NCBI GenBank assembly: GCA_947496465.1
Contig: CANMCX010000012.1
Coordinates: 1 to 64,000 of the forward strand
DNA: 64,000 nucleotides
Direction of reading: 5' to 3'
Origin: Marinifilum_A sediminis
Lineage (GTDB): Bacteria; Bacteroidota; Bacteroidia; Bacteroidales; Marinifilaceae
Below the pieces are notes generated by a model. It ran no database searches and was not told the origin of the DNA. It worked only from the letters and a program-made list of their open reading frames with translations. How positions within the stretch are numbered: position 1 is the first letter of the stretch; each line of letters starts with the position of its first letter. The translations under genes were made by a program, and so were the position numbers. Shown in pieces: positions 44,802 through 53,047 of this stretch.

Positions 44802-45683
44802 ATGAAATTATTAAAAGGGATAATAACTGTTTTATTTCTGTTTGTAGGAATTAATGTGTTTGCCCAATCAGGAACAAATCCATACGTTGGAGGTACTCAT
44901 ATTTATTTTGTGAACTCTGCAGATAATGGAGCTACTCAAGAAGCAGTACATGTGGGTAATACTTATAAATGGTATTTAGCAACAAATGAAGCAGGAGATG
45001 TAGCGGCTACCGATGGCGATTATGCTGTAACAAAGGTTGATGATGCAGATAATGCTTGGGATAAAAGTACCGATGTTGCTAATTTGTTCAGGATTAATAT
45101 AACTTGGAACGCAGCAGCGAGTGGAAAAACATACTATTTATTTGTTGAAGAATACTCTGCAAATCGTTGTATTAGTAAGCGAAGAATTCAAATTAATGTA
45201 ATTCCTAATGCATTCGATATTCAGATTGCTGCTGTTACAGCTGATGGCTGTAATACAGCTTCAGGTACTTTATTTACAGGTAATACTCCAGATGCCGTTC
45301 AGTTGGGTTCTACTCCAAGAGATTTCAACATTACCATGACAGGTACAGTTAATAGTTGGAAGTTTAAGCCGGTTGTTTCTGCCGATAAAACCGCTACTGT
45401 AAATGCTACTTATAAGTATAATGATGGTACGGATCATACATTAACTGTAGATGGAGATGGATATATAATTGTTCCAACTGGTGTTACTACAGTTAATGCT
45501 ACAGCATCTGTGACTAATCTTTGGATTGACGAAGATGTAACTATTACATTTAATATTGATGCTGGTGAAGATGTTCTTTACGGAACCCTTGAGTCAGAAG
45601 AAGCAGGTGGGGCAGAATTTGCAGGAACAGCAACTTCTATTGTTTGGTCAGTACCAACAACAACTGAGATTCAAACAAATTAA
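44802..45683 (+). CDS. array paralogue 3: secreted two-domain Ig-like protein
   Basis: A 293-residue paralogue. Signal peptide residues 1-22 (ends VFAQ). Domain 1: NPYVGGTHIYFVNSA, YKWYLATNEAGD, RINITWNAAASGKTYYLFVE and RCISKRRIQINVI. Domain 2: DGCNTASGT, a strand NSWKFKPVV in the place of the Trp strand, then repeated TVNATYKYNDG-like beta text. C-terminus SVPTTTEIQTN, a looser version of the shared terminal motif. The intergenic gap to the next start is 36 nt (ATG at 45720). Confidence 0.8.
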   Translation: MKLLKGIITVLFLFVGINVFAQSGTNPYVGGTHIYFVNSADNGATQEAVHVGNTYKWYLATNEAGDVAATDGDYAVTKVDDADNAWDKSTDVANLFRINITWNAAASGKTYYLFVEEYSANRCISKRRIQINVIPNAFDIQIAAVTADGCNTASGTLFTGNTPDAVQLGSTPRDFNITMTGTVNSWKFKPVVSADKTATVNATYKYNDGTDHTLTVDGDGYIIVPTGVTTVNATASVTNLWIDEDVTITFNIDAGEDVLYGTLESEEAGGAEFAGTATSIVWSVPTTTEIQTN

Positions 45684-45719
45684 AATTAGTTAATGCTTAA
45701 TAAAATAATATATAGCCTT

Positions 45720-46787
45720 ATGAAAAAAATATTAATGTCAATCGGATTGTGCTTTTGCATAATGCTTTCTACCAATGCAGTAATGGCTATTGGTACAAAT
45801 GATGGATCAACAGAGGCGAATGCTATTGATCATTCAGTAGGGTCTTTTCATGGTTTTAAGGTAAACTTGGATGGTGCAAATACTCCAATTACAGGACATG
45901 AAAATACTTATTACACATGGAGAGTTTTTACTGTTAGTGGAGGTACTAGTACTCTATTAACAGATTTTACTAAATTTCAATTTGTGAATTATGCTCCAGG
46001 GGGAGCTGATTTTGCAACTAAATTCCCTGGTGGGAATTTAGGTGCGGCTGGAGAATATTCTGCACAGAGTGCTCATTCTATTGGTGTACAATGGTTGGAT
46101 ACTCCTGATGCTGGTGTTTATGCGGTTGAAGTGGAAGAATATAATGGAGCTGACGCAACCTTTTGTTCTGCAAGAAGAAGGTACTTTGTTTCAGTAACTT
46201 CAGGAGGTGTTGACTTTATTCTTGCTGCGATTAATCCTGAGGATAATGTAGTTTATACTGGTGCTGCAGATCAAAGTTTAGCAACATGTAATTCTTTCTC
46301 AGGTAATATTCTTGCTAATGGTTTAGATGCTACAGCGAAGAAAGCAGCGCTTGGAACAACATCCGTTTACTATCAAATTAGTATGAAGACTGGAACTCAA
46401 CCATGGAATGGAGCTTGGGGATTTGATTATAATTTGACCAATGCGAATGGAACAGATTTAGCAATAGAAGTACTTGATGCAATAGGTGGAGGTTCAGCTG
46501 GAACTTCGGATACTGGAACTGGTAAAATTACTGTGAATGCAGGTAATCCTGTAGCTTATTTGAAAGTTACTTTCCAAAATGTATTAGGAACAGGTACTGA
46601 TGCTGATATCACGTTTAATCTTAGTGAGAAAAATTCAGGTGTAACAACTGGCAATACTACAGCCTACATAACAACTGCTTCTGCTGATCAGTTTGAAACA
46701 TTCAATAATGTTACAGGTAACAAAGAGGCAACAGATTTTGTAATAAAGGCTTCGCCAGATACTCAAATGATAATATCTGTTGATTAA
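45720..46787 (+). CDS. array paralogue 4: secreted two-domain Ig-like protein, longest copy
   Basis: A 355-residue paralogue from the ATG at 45720 (MKKILMSIGLCFCIML); an in-frame ATG at 45693 would put nine extra residues before a standard signal peptide and is less likely. The signal peptide ends near AVMA. Domain 1 is expanded: YYTWRVFTVSGG, SIGVQWLDTPDAGVYAVEVE and FCSARRRYFVSV. Domain 2: LATCNSFSGNIL, GAWGFDYNLTNANG, then Gly-rich beta text. C-terminus KASPDTQMIISVD. Followed by the widest gap in the array (100 nt), which holds a hairpin. Confidence 0.8.
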   Translation: MKKILMSIGLCFCIMLSTNAVMAIGTNDGSTEANAIDHSVGSFHGFKVNLDGANTPITGHENTYYTWRVFTVSGGTSTLLTDFTKFQFVNYAPGGADFATKFPGGNLGAAGEYSAQSAHSIGVQWLDTPDAGVYAVEVEEYNGADATFCSARRRYFVSVTSGGVDFILAAINPEDNVVYTGAADQSLATCNSFSGNILANGLDATAKKAALGTTSVYYQISMKTGTQPWNGAWGFDYNLTNANGTDLAIEVLDAIGGGSAGTSDTGTGKITVNAGNPVAYLKVTFQNVLGTGTDADITFNLSEKNSGVTTGNTTAYITTASADQFETFNNVTGNKEATDFVIKASPDTQMIISVD

Positions 46788-46820
46788 TTCTTAAAGAATA
46801 AATTATAAGGCTAAAAAAAT

Positions 46821-46845
46821 ACCTTCCCGACATTGTCGGGAAGGT
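46821..46845 (+). promoter_or_regulatory. hairpin inside the adhesin array
   Basis: ACCTTCCCGA (46821-46830) and TCGGGAAGGT (46836-46845) form a perfect 10-bp GC-rich stem, loop CATTG. On the plus strand the tail is ATAAAAG, not a T run, so it is a poor terminator there; on the minus strand it would be followed by a T run. It may dampen or stabilise transcripts between paralogues 4 and 5. Confidence 0.6.
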
Positions 46846-46887
46846 TATAAAAGTCAAACAAGAATTTTAGAATTTAAATACAATTAA

Positions 46888-47610
46888 TTGAAAAAATCTC
46901 TCATCCATAGAATTCTGCTTACGCTCATATTAGGCGTGTTTGTGCTTGCAACAGCGAGTGCACAGGATGCTGTGTTTTTGCATGGGAGTACTCATAAGGC
47001 AACTTTAGCCTTGCATGCAGGTAATGCATGTGAATGGAAGATTTACAAGGTGTTGGATTTTGCAGATCAGAAAGATGCAAATCCTGCTGCAGCTGACGAA
47101 TTCACATTTAAGGATGGAATTGACAATGCGGCAAATGTTGATATTACTTGGAAGAAACCTGGTAAGTATTATTTAATCGTTGAGGAATTCAATGATGGAT
47201 TGGGTGGATGTTCAACAAGAAGAGCATTTGCAATAGAAGTGATCGAAAGTGCCACGATTGAATTTAAAGAATTGGTATCAAATGATTGTTCGAATGTAGG
47301 AAATACGTTCGAGACAGAATTAACAATTGGGACGAGTGGGATAGATGATAGTAAATTTTATCCAATACAAGTCTACTACAGTATTGATGGTGCGCCTGTG
47401 GCAACTCCAATAACTGTAACAGAGAGCAAGAGTTTAGTTTTTAATGATCTTGCCATTATACCAGAACATACAGATAAAAACCAAATAATTACCATCCTTT
47501 CTGCTAAGGACAAGTACGGAGGAGATATAAAAGTGACACTAACAGGAGGAGTAAATATTCATACAAGAACACTGTATGGTATTCCTATCGTTGATGATAT
47601 AAACTATTAA
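46888..47610 (+). CDS. array paralogue 5: secreted two-domain Ig-like protein
   Basis: A 240-residue paralogue from a TTG start (TTG-AAA-AAA); no ATG precedes the signal peptide. The signal peptide ends ATASAQ. Domain 1: HGSTHKATLAL, CEWKIYKVLDF, NVDITWKKPGKYYLIVEEF and GCSTRRAFAIEV. Domain 2: SNDCSNVGN, then YPIQVYYSIDG. C-terminus HTRTLYGIPIVDDINY; the HTRT-x-PxVDDI ending is shared almost exactly with paralogue 6, so these are recent duplicates in that part. 24 nt to the next gene. Confidence 0.8.
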   Translation: MKKSLIHRILLTLILGVFVLATASAQDAVFLHGSTHKATLALHAGNACEWKIYKVLDFADQKDANPAAADEFTFKDGIDNAANVDITWKKPGKYYLIVEEFNDGLGGCSTRRAFAIEVIESATIEFKELVSNDCSNVGNTFETELTIGTSGIDDSKFYPIQVYYSIDGAPVATPITVTESKSLVFNDLAIIPEHTDKNQIITILSAKDKYGGDIKVTLTGGVNIHTRTLYGIPIVDDINY

Positions 47611-47634
47611 AAAAACAATAAATAATTATACGAC

Positions 47635-48399
47635 ATGAAAAAACTTATACTATTACTTACAATCTGTTTTGGTTTCTTGAGCAGTACAATGGCACAGGAA
47701 GTTGGAGTTACGATGGCTACAACACAAACAGTTTATGCAGGATCAACAAATGTTTACGATGTTACACCTGATGCAAATTTTGATTTTGAATGGGAAGTAT
47801 ATACAGATGCAGACTGCACACCTGGAAATGAAGCTACGGGTGAGGTTACATTCAATGGAGTTAAGAACACAGCTTCTGTTAGTATCACATGGGATGGTCC
47901 ATCACCTTTAGCAGATAAGGATTACTATCTAAAGCTAACAAAAACCAGTAAGGATGATAATTGTCCTAACTTTAAAATTTTGCATGTAATTCTTAAAGCT
48001 ACTAATGATATGGATGTTGTGTTTGCTACTAATGTATCTGACGACTGTTCGGTTAATTTAACTGGTGATAATGTTGAAATTCCAGTTACTTTATCAGGTT
48101 CTGGTTTAGTTCATAGAACTGGAGAAGTTGCGAGTGTTTGGTATACTGTAAATAGTACTGTTGAGGCAGAAGCTGTTGAATTAGCGGTGAGTTTAACTCA
48201 AGATGTGGATGGAAATTACTCTATAACTATTCCTAATGCTAAATTGATTGACCTTAATCCTGAAGTTGAGCAAGATTATGTGATACGTCTTTTTAAAATG
48301 AAGAATGGTACTGGTGTCGAAAAGGATTTGGATGAGACAACACATATTCATACAAGAACTTCACACGCACTTCCAACTGTTGACGATATTCAGTTTTAG
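47635..48399 (+). CDS. array paralogue 6: secreted two-domain Ig-like protein
   Basis: A 254-residue paralogue. The signal peptide ends TMAQ. Domain 1: VYAGSTNVYDVTP, FEWEVYTDADC, SVSITWDGPSP and the closing NCPNFKILHVIL, where the usual Arg is replaced. Domain 2: DDCSVNLTGDN, ASVWYTVNST, then HIHTRTSHALPTVDDIQF at the C-terminus, matching paralogue 5. It has an extra Cys in domain 1. 21 nt to the next gene. Confidence 0.8.
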   Translation: MKKLILLLTICFGFLSSTMAQEVGVTMATTQTVYAGSTNVYDVTPDANFDFEWEVYTDADCTPGNEATGEVTFNGVKNTASVSITWDGPSPLADKDYYLKLTKTSKDDNCPNFKILHVILKATNDMDVVFATNVSDDCSVNLTGDNVEIPVTLSGSGLVHRTGEVASVWYTVNSTVEAEAVELAVSLTQDVDGNYSITIPNAKLIDLNPEVEQDYVIRLFKMKNGTGVEKDLDETTHIHTRTSHALPTVDDIQF

Positions 48400-48420
48400 T
48401 AGAAACTAAATTATAGTACT

Positions 48421-49095
48421 ATGAAAAAAATACTATCATTACTCATTTTTGCCTTTACTTTTATTGGGCTTGCAAATGCTCAAACAGAAGTAACAGGTGG
48501 AACAAGTCAAAATTTAACAGCGGTTCATACGCACGGAAGTACGTTTGCATGGACAGTTGTAGGCGATGGTGGAACAACTGTAGCTATTGCAGAAACAACA
48601 AGCGCAATTACGTTTACTTGGCCAACGGTTGCTGATATGTACACAATAAGTGTAGTTACAACTGATGTAAATGGTTGTAAGAGTGAACCGTTTGAGCAAA
48701 GAGTGAAAGTGTTGGGTACACCAACTGTTGAATTTGCTGATGCAGGTGATGTACTTGGGGTTTGTTCAGCCGCTACAACCATTGCTGATAATGGAAGCAC
48801 ACCAGTTATCGTAACTTATACCGGTGCACAACCATGGACTTTGACTTACTCAATTATGGATAACAACGATGTTGTAGTTCCAGGTTTTGATAATATCGAA
48901 GTTGCAGATATAAATGGGGATCATACTATTGATGTAGCTCATACATTTGTTAATAATGAATCAACAGTTCAGAACTGGAAAGTTGTAATTAACTCAGCAA
49001 AATCGGCTGATGATGTTGTTGTAAATGCTACTGATGACGATAAAAATATCGTAGTATATCCTAAACCAGTAATTACAAATCTTACTTTAAATTAA
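48421..49095 (+). CDS. array paralogue 7: secreted two-domain Ig-like protein, shortest copy
   Basis: A 224-residue paralogue. The signal peptide ends ANAQ. Domain 1: HTHGSTFAWTVVGDGG, ITFTWPTVADMYTISVVTTD and NGCKSEPFEQRVKV, close to a PKD-like fold. Domain 2: GVCSAATTIADNG, VTYTGAQPWTLTYSIMD; this PW-T-x-x-YS strand is nearly the same as in the next gene (PKPWTFKYSVD), so it is the copy closest to the N-terminal module of the large protein. C-terminus YPKPVITNLTLN. Only 12 nt to the next start. Confidence 0.8.
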   Translation: MKKILSLLIFAFTFIGLANAQTEVTGGTSQNLTAVHTHGSTFAWTVVGDGGTTVAIAETTSAITFTWPTVADMYTISVVTTDVNGCKSEPFEQRVKVLGTPTVEFADAGDVLGVCSAATTIADNGSTPVIVTYTGAQPWTLTYSIMDNNDVVVPGFDNIEVADINGDHTIDVAHTFVNNESTVQNWKVVINSAKSADDVVVNATDDDKNIVVYPKPVITNLTLN

Positions 49096-49107
49096 ACGTT
49101 TAAATAA

Positions 49108-51636
49108 ATGATAAGAACCTTACTACATAAAACACTGCTAAGCGCACTGCTGATCCTTTTAGGAGGATTGGCGGCTGTGTCGCAGCAGTATGTAGTTAAG
49201 GGAACAACGCTTAATTTTAAAGTGGATGAGAATGCAGCTTACAAGTATCATTGGTCTGTTACCAATACATCAACGGGTGCCGTAGCTTATTTGGCTTCTA
49301 AAACATTCGAATCTGGAGATTATCAGTTTGTAAACGCTGGAACTTATGAAGTAAAAGTGTATCCTGAGGATTTAGGAACGCACTGTTTTGGTGAAGGGTT
49401 AACTATGCTAGTTATAGTTGATGAATCAGCGCCAACAGCTGTATTTGAAGATTTAGAAGTGCCTTATGTTTGTGCTCAAAACAATGGTGGAGATGCCAAT
49501 GGAATGGTTAATGTAAGGGTAAATTATACCGGACCAAAACCTTGGACATTTAAATACTCTGTTGATAGAGCACCTGCAGAAATGCCTACTGGTGCGAATG
49601 AAATCTATACCAATCAGTTTGAGTTTGAATTGGAGATACCTAATACTTCAGGTAAGACTCACAGAGCGGAAATATTATTGGTTGAAGCCAAAACATTATC
49701 TGGAGTTCCGGTTGAAGAGGATTTAGCCAATCAAACCTTAGAGGTGGATGTGATGGCATTACCAAATACGGTATTTGGCGATTACAATCCGGTTATTCAG
49801 GCAGGTACAATTCAGGCATATACTGCAACCATTGAGAAGAATGAAAATTATGAAATTTTTGTTCCTGCAGATGCAACAGTGTTGAATGAAAGTACCACAA
49901 GAATGAGTGATAATTTCCATAGCGAATTAAGTTTTGATGTTCAATGGGGAAATACGCCAGGAGATTATCAAATTAAATTGATAGAACGCAGTGCATTTGA
50001 TTGTGCCGGAGATACAATTTATGCTGATATCAAAGTGGTTGAATCATTTGTTGTAAGTTTAGGTGATGATATCGCTTTCTGTTCTGGAGATACAAGAGTT
50101 CTAACTCCTGTTATTGATTTTGATGGTGATTATTCTTACTTGTGGTCTGACGGATCATTAGGATCAACTTTAACAGTTAGTGAAACCGGAATTTATTCTG
50201 TAACTGCTACAGATAAAAATACGGGAAAACAATCATCAGCTGTTGTTAATGTAACGGTTTGGTCGGCTCCTGTTGTCGATTTAGGAGATGACTATCAGTT
50301 AGCAGAAGGAGAAATACTTACACTCGATGCACAGAATGCGGGTAACGATTATGAATGGTCTACAGGTGAAACTACTCAAACCATTCAGGTAAGTACAAGT
50401 AATACCTATAGTGTTACTGTTACAAATTTAAATGGATGTTCAGCCAGCGATGAAATTGTAATATCTAGTGTTAGTGATGTATTTGCGATTAATCTTGGTG
50501 ATGATAAAGATATTTGTGAAGGTGATGAGATCGTTTTGAATCCAAACCCTACAATAACCCAGGATTATACATATTTATGGTCGAATGGAGCAAATACATC
50601 AACCTTAACAGTTACAGAGTCTGGAAATTATTCGGTAATTGTAATGGATGCTACCGGAGTTGAAAAGACCGATGAAATACTTGTTAATGTTCATCCTTTA
50701 CCAATTGTTGATTTGGGAGAAGATATTGTTTTATATGACGGTGAAACAGCAACATTAGATGCCGGACCAGAAGGTTTAACAGGATCTTATGAATGGAATA
50801 CTGGAGACGCAACACAAACTATCACAGTTAGCGATGAGAATGTGTATTCAGTTCTTGTAACATCAGAGTTTGGATGTACCAATAGTGATGAAGTAAGTGT
50901 AATTCGAAAAGATGGTCATAAATTCTCGGTTGATTTAGGTGGTGATATTCAAATTTGTGAAGGTGATAGAGTATATCTTGAACCGACTATTGATAGAACG
51001 TTTAGTGCCGAACCTACTTATAGCTGGATTCCTTCGGAATCAACTGATAAAGGTATTTTTGTAGATCAGACTGGTAAATATTGTGTTGAAGTAACTGATC
51101 CATTTGGTAATACCGAAGGAGATTGTATCGAATTAATTGTAAATGCTTCTCCAATTGTTGACTTAGGCGATGATTTAGTATTAACAGCAGGAGAAACTGC
51201 AGAGTTGGATGCTGCGAATGATGGTTCATTCTATCGTTGGTCAAATGATGAGATTTCTCAGAAAATTGTTGTTGATCAGGCGGGTGAATATTGGGTAGAG
51301 GTTACCAATCAAAAAAGTTGTATGGGAAGAGATACTGTAAATGTATCTTATCCGGAAGGTGACCAATTTGTGGGATTACCAACAGGATTCTCTCCAAATG
51401 GAGATGGTAAGAACGATGTTCTGTATGTAAGAGGAAATAATATTGCTTCAATGAGTTTGATTATTTACAACAGATTAACCATTAAAATTTTCCAATCGAA
51501 CAGACAAGATGTAGGTTGGGATGGAACTTATAGAGGTAAGAAACAGGATATGGATGTATATGTTTATTTCTTGGAAGTTACTTTGCTTGATGGTAGAACG
51601 ATACAGAAAAAAGGTAACGTTACGTTACTGAATTAA
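49108..51636 (+). CDS. gliding-type adhesin with type B T9SS sorting domain
   Basis: An 842-residue protein. The signal peptide ends AAVSQ. Residues ~25-225 are a two-domain module of the same kind as paralogues 1-7 (KYHWSVTN, GTYEVKVYPED, CFGEG; then VCAQNNGG and PKPWTFKYSVDR), closing with MALPNTVFGDYN. About six Ig/PKD-like repeats follow, separated by linkers of the type PxVDLGDD (~225-745). The last ~85 residues are a type B gliding-motility C-terminal domain: GLPTGFSPNGDGKNDVLYV, IIYNRLTIKIFQSN, VGWDGTYRGKKQDMDVYVYF and GNVTLLN. This exports the protein through the T9SS. Followed by a PorP/SprF gene, the usual partner. Confidence 0.92.
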   Translation: MIRTLLHKTLLSALLILLGGLAAVSQQYVVKGTTLNFKVDENAAYKYHWSVTNTSTGAVAYLASKTFESGDYQFVNAGTYEVKVYPEDLGTHCFGEGLTMLVIVDESAPTAVFEDLEVPYVCAQNNGGDANGMVNVRVNYTGPKPWTFKYSVDRAPAEMPTGANEIYTNQFEFELEIPNTSGKTHRAEILLVEAKTLSGVPVEEDLANQTLEVDVMALPNTVFGDYNPVIQAGTIQAYTATIEKNENYEIFVPADATVLNESTTRMSDNFHSELSFDVQWGNTPGDYQIKLIERSAFDCAGDTIYADIKVVESFVVSLGDDIAFCSGDTRVLTPVIDFDGDYSYLWSDGSLGSTLTVSETGIYSVTATDKNTGKQSSAVVNVTVWSAPVVDLGDDYQLAEGEILTLDAQNAGNDYEWSTGETTQTIQVSTSNTYSVTVTNLNGCSASDEIVISSVSDVFAINLGDDKDICEGDEIVLNPNPTITQDYTYLWSNGANTSTLTVTESGNYSVIVMDATGVEKTDEILVNVHPLPIVDLGEDIVLYDGETATLDAGPEGLTGSYEWNTGDATQTITVSDENVYSVLVTSEFGCTNSDEVSVIRKDGHKFSVDLGGDIQICEGDRVYLEPTIDRTFSAEPTYSWIPSESTDKGIFVDQTGKYCVEVTDPFGNTEGDCIELIVNASPIVDLGDDLVLTAGETAELDAANDGSFYRWSNDEISQKIVVDQAGEYWVEVTNQKSCMGRDTVNVSYPEGDQFVGLPTGFSPNGDGKNDVLYVRGNNIASMSLIIYNRLTIKIFQSNRQDVGWDGTYRGKKQDMDVYVYFLEVTLLDGRTIQKKGNVTLLN

Positions 51637-51745
51637 TATATTTGATGAATTAAGGATATTTTAATATTTAAATTAGATACGATTAATTATATTTAAACTG
51701 CCAAAAAAGGCGACTATATTTTATATCAAATTGATATTTTATGTT

Positions 51746-51783
51746 TGGGTAATACAATAATATTACCCATTTTCATATTTTTG
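51746..51783 (+). promoter_or_regulatory. hairpin plus -7 element before the PorP/SprF gene
   Basis: TGGGTAAT (51746-51753) pairs with ATTACCCA (51762-51769), 8-nt loop, followed by T-rich DNA, a plausible terminator of the array. Overlapping its tail, TATTTTTG (51776-51783) matches TAnnTTTG, 65 nt before the next ATG. The pair may separate array and partner transcription. Confidence 0.5.
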
Positions 51784-51848
51784 TTTGGGGGTTTATCTTT
51801 CTTGTTGATCGTTGAAGTTGAAAATCGGAAAACCCTTAGGAAGTGTTT

Positions 51849-52907
51849 ATGAGAAAGTATATTCTGATTTTATTGTCGATTGTTTTATTGGGAGTTTTTA
51901 AGCTCTCAGCTCAGCGTGTACACTCTTCTCAGTTCTATTCTATCCCATTATTGTTAAATCCAGCACTTACCGGAAATTCAGATTATAACCTCCGAGGAGG
52001 AATGAATTATCGTAATCAGTGGAATAGTGTTACCACACCTTTTGTATCTCAAGCTGTTTTTATCGATGGTAAATTATCAACACAATTGTTGAGTTCTTCC
52101 TGGATTGGAGTTGGAGGAATGGTATTTAATGATAAAGCGGGTGAGGGTAGTTTAAAAACCACTCAGGTAATGTTTGCCGGTTCTTTAAACAAAAGTCTAA
52201 ATGCTGGAAACACTTTATTTTTGCACGCAGGAATTGGTGTTGAAATGGTAAATAAATCGGTAGACTATAACAAGCTGGTTTTCGATGATCAATGGGATGG
52301 AACCATATTCGATCCTAATTATCAGTCTGGAGAACCGTTAGGGACTCAATCGTTATTTTATGCCGATTTTTCTGCAGGTATGATGATGACTTATTTTCGT
52401 GGTAAAACCAAATATTTTATGGGAACTGCGGTGAGTCATATCAATCAACCAAACGAATCATTTTACGAAATTACCAATAACTTAAAGCGTAAATTTGCCT
52501 GGCATGGAGGTTTCGAAAGTCGTATTAACTCTAGAATGTATATTAAGCCTGAAATTATGCATACCACTGAAAATGATGCAAACGAATGGATTGCTGGAGC
52601 TAATGCAATGATGTTATTTGGCGAAAAAGGAACAATTCTACATTACGGTATGTGGTATCGTTTTTCACAGGATATTATTCCGGTTTTTGGATACGAGAAA
52701 AAGCGTTTGAAAGTATTGATTTCTTATGATATAAATGTATCCGATTTGCAAACAGCATCATCTAATCGTGGAGGTTTAGAGATCTCTTTAACTTACAATT
52801 ACAATTACTCCAACCCACGAGAAATTCGAAAGCTTAAACGTCGACAAAAAGTTAAGAAACTTGGCGATAAAGCGATCTCATGTCCGAAATTCTCACACGA
52901 GGATTAA
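51849..52907 (+). CDS. PorP/SprF-family type IX secretion membrane protein
   Basis: The 352-residue outer-membrane beta-barrel protein has a signal peptide ending KLSAQ and the family opening SSQFYSIPLLLNPALTGN, then YRNQWNSVTTPFVSQAVFID and repeated amphipathic strands to a C-terminal SLTYNYNYSN. In Flavobacterium johnsoniae SprF is needed for secretion of SprB by T9SS and typically sits next to the type B domain protein it serves. A GTG at 51843 opens the frame two codons earlier; the ATG at 51849 (MRKYILILLS) is chosen. A 3' basic tail (KLKRRQKVKKLGDK) is longer than I expect for the family. Confidence 0.9.
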   Translation: MRKYILILLSIVLLGVFKLSAQRVHSSQFYSIPLLLNPALTGNSDYNLRGGMNYRNQWNSVTTPFVSQAVFIDGKLSTQLLSSSWIGVGGMVFNDKAGEGSLKTTQVMFAGSLNKSLNAGNTLFLHAGIGVEMVNKSVDYNKLVFDDQWDGTIFDPNYQSGEPLGTQSLFYADFSAGMMMTYFRGKTKYFMGTAVSHINQPNESFYEITNNLKRKFAWHGGFESRINSRMYIKPEIMHTTENDANEWIAGANAMMLFGEKGTILHYGMWYRFSQDIIPVFGYEKKRLKVLISYDINVSDLQTASSNRGGLEISLTYNYNYSNPREIRKLKRRQKVKKLGDKAISCPKFSHED

Positions 52908-52970
52908 AAATTACAAGTATAAAGGGTAGCATAATATTGTATTCATAAACCCATACTCCGAACTTTGCAC

Positions 52971-53047
52971 TAACTGCTAACTGCTAACTGCTAACTGCTA
53001 ACTGCTAACTGCTAACTGCTAACTGCTAACTGCTAACTGCTAACTGC
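52971..53047. repeat. 11 perfect tandem copies of the heptamer TAACTGC
   Basis: 77 bases of uninterrupted 7-bp units lie between two convergent genes. The last base is the first base of the rsmI stop codon (minus strand). Read on the minus strand the unit GCAGTTA gives a TAG in every frame within a few units, so the array would stop translation in any frame. Confidence 0.97.

Noticed and set aside
46821..46845. Hairpin as a rho-independent terminator on the plus strand
   Set aside because: No T tract follows the stem on that strand; listed as a hairpin only.
43126..49095. The small array genes as one giant adhesin gene broken by nonsense mutations
   Set aside because: Every piece has its own signal peptide, a start codon 12-36 nt (once 100 nt) after the previous stop, and an intact two-domain fold. 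Random decay would not produce this.
52971..53047. Heptamer array as a CRISPR or iteron-type origin
   Set aside because: Units are 7 bp without spacers, no cas genes lie nearby, and there is no DnaA-box cluster or replication-initiator gene.
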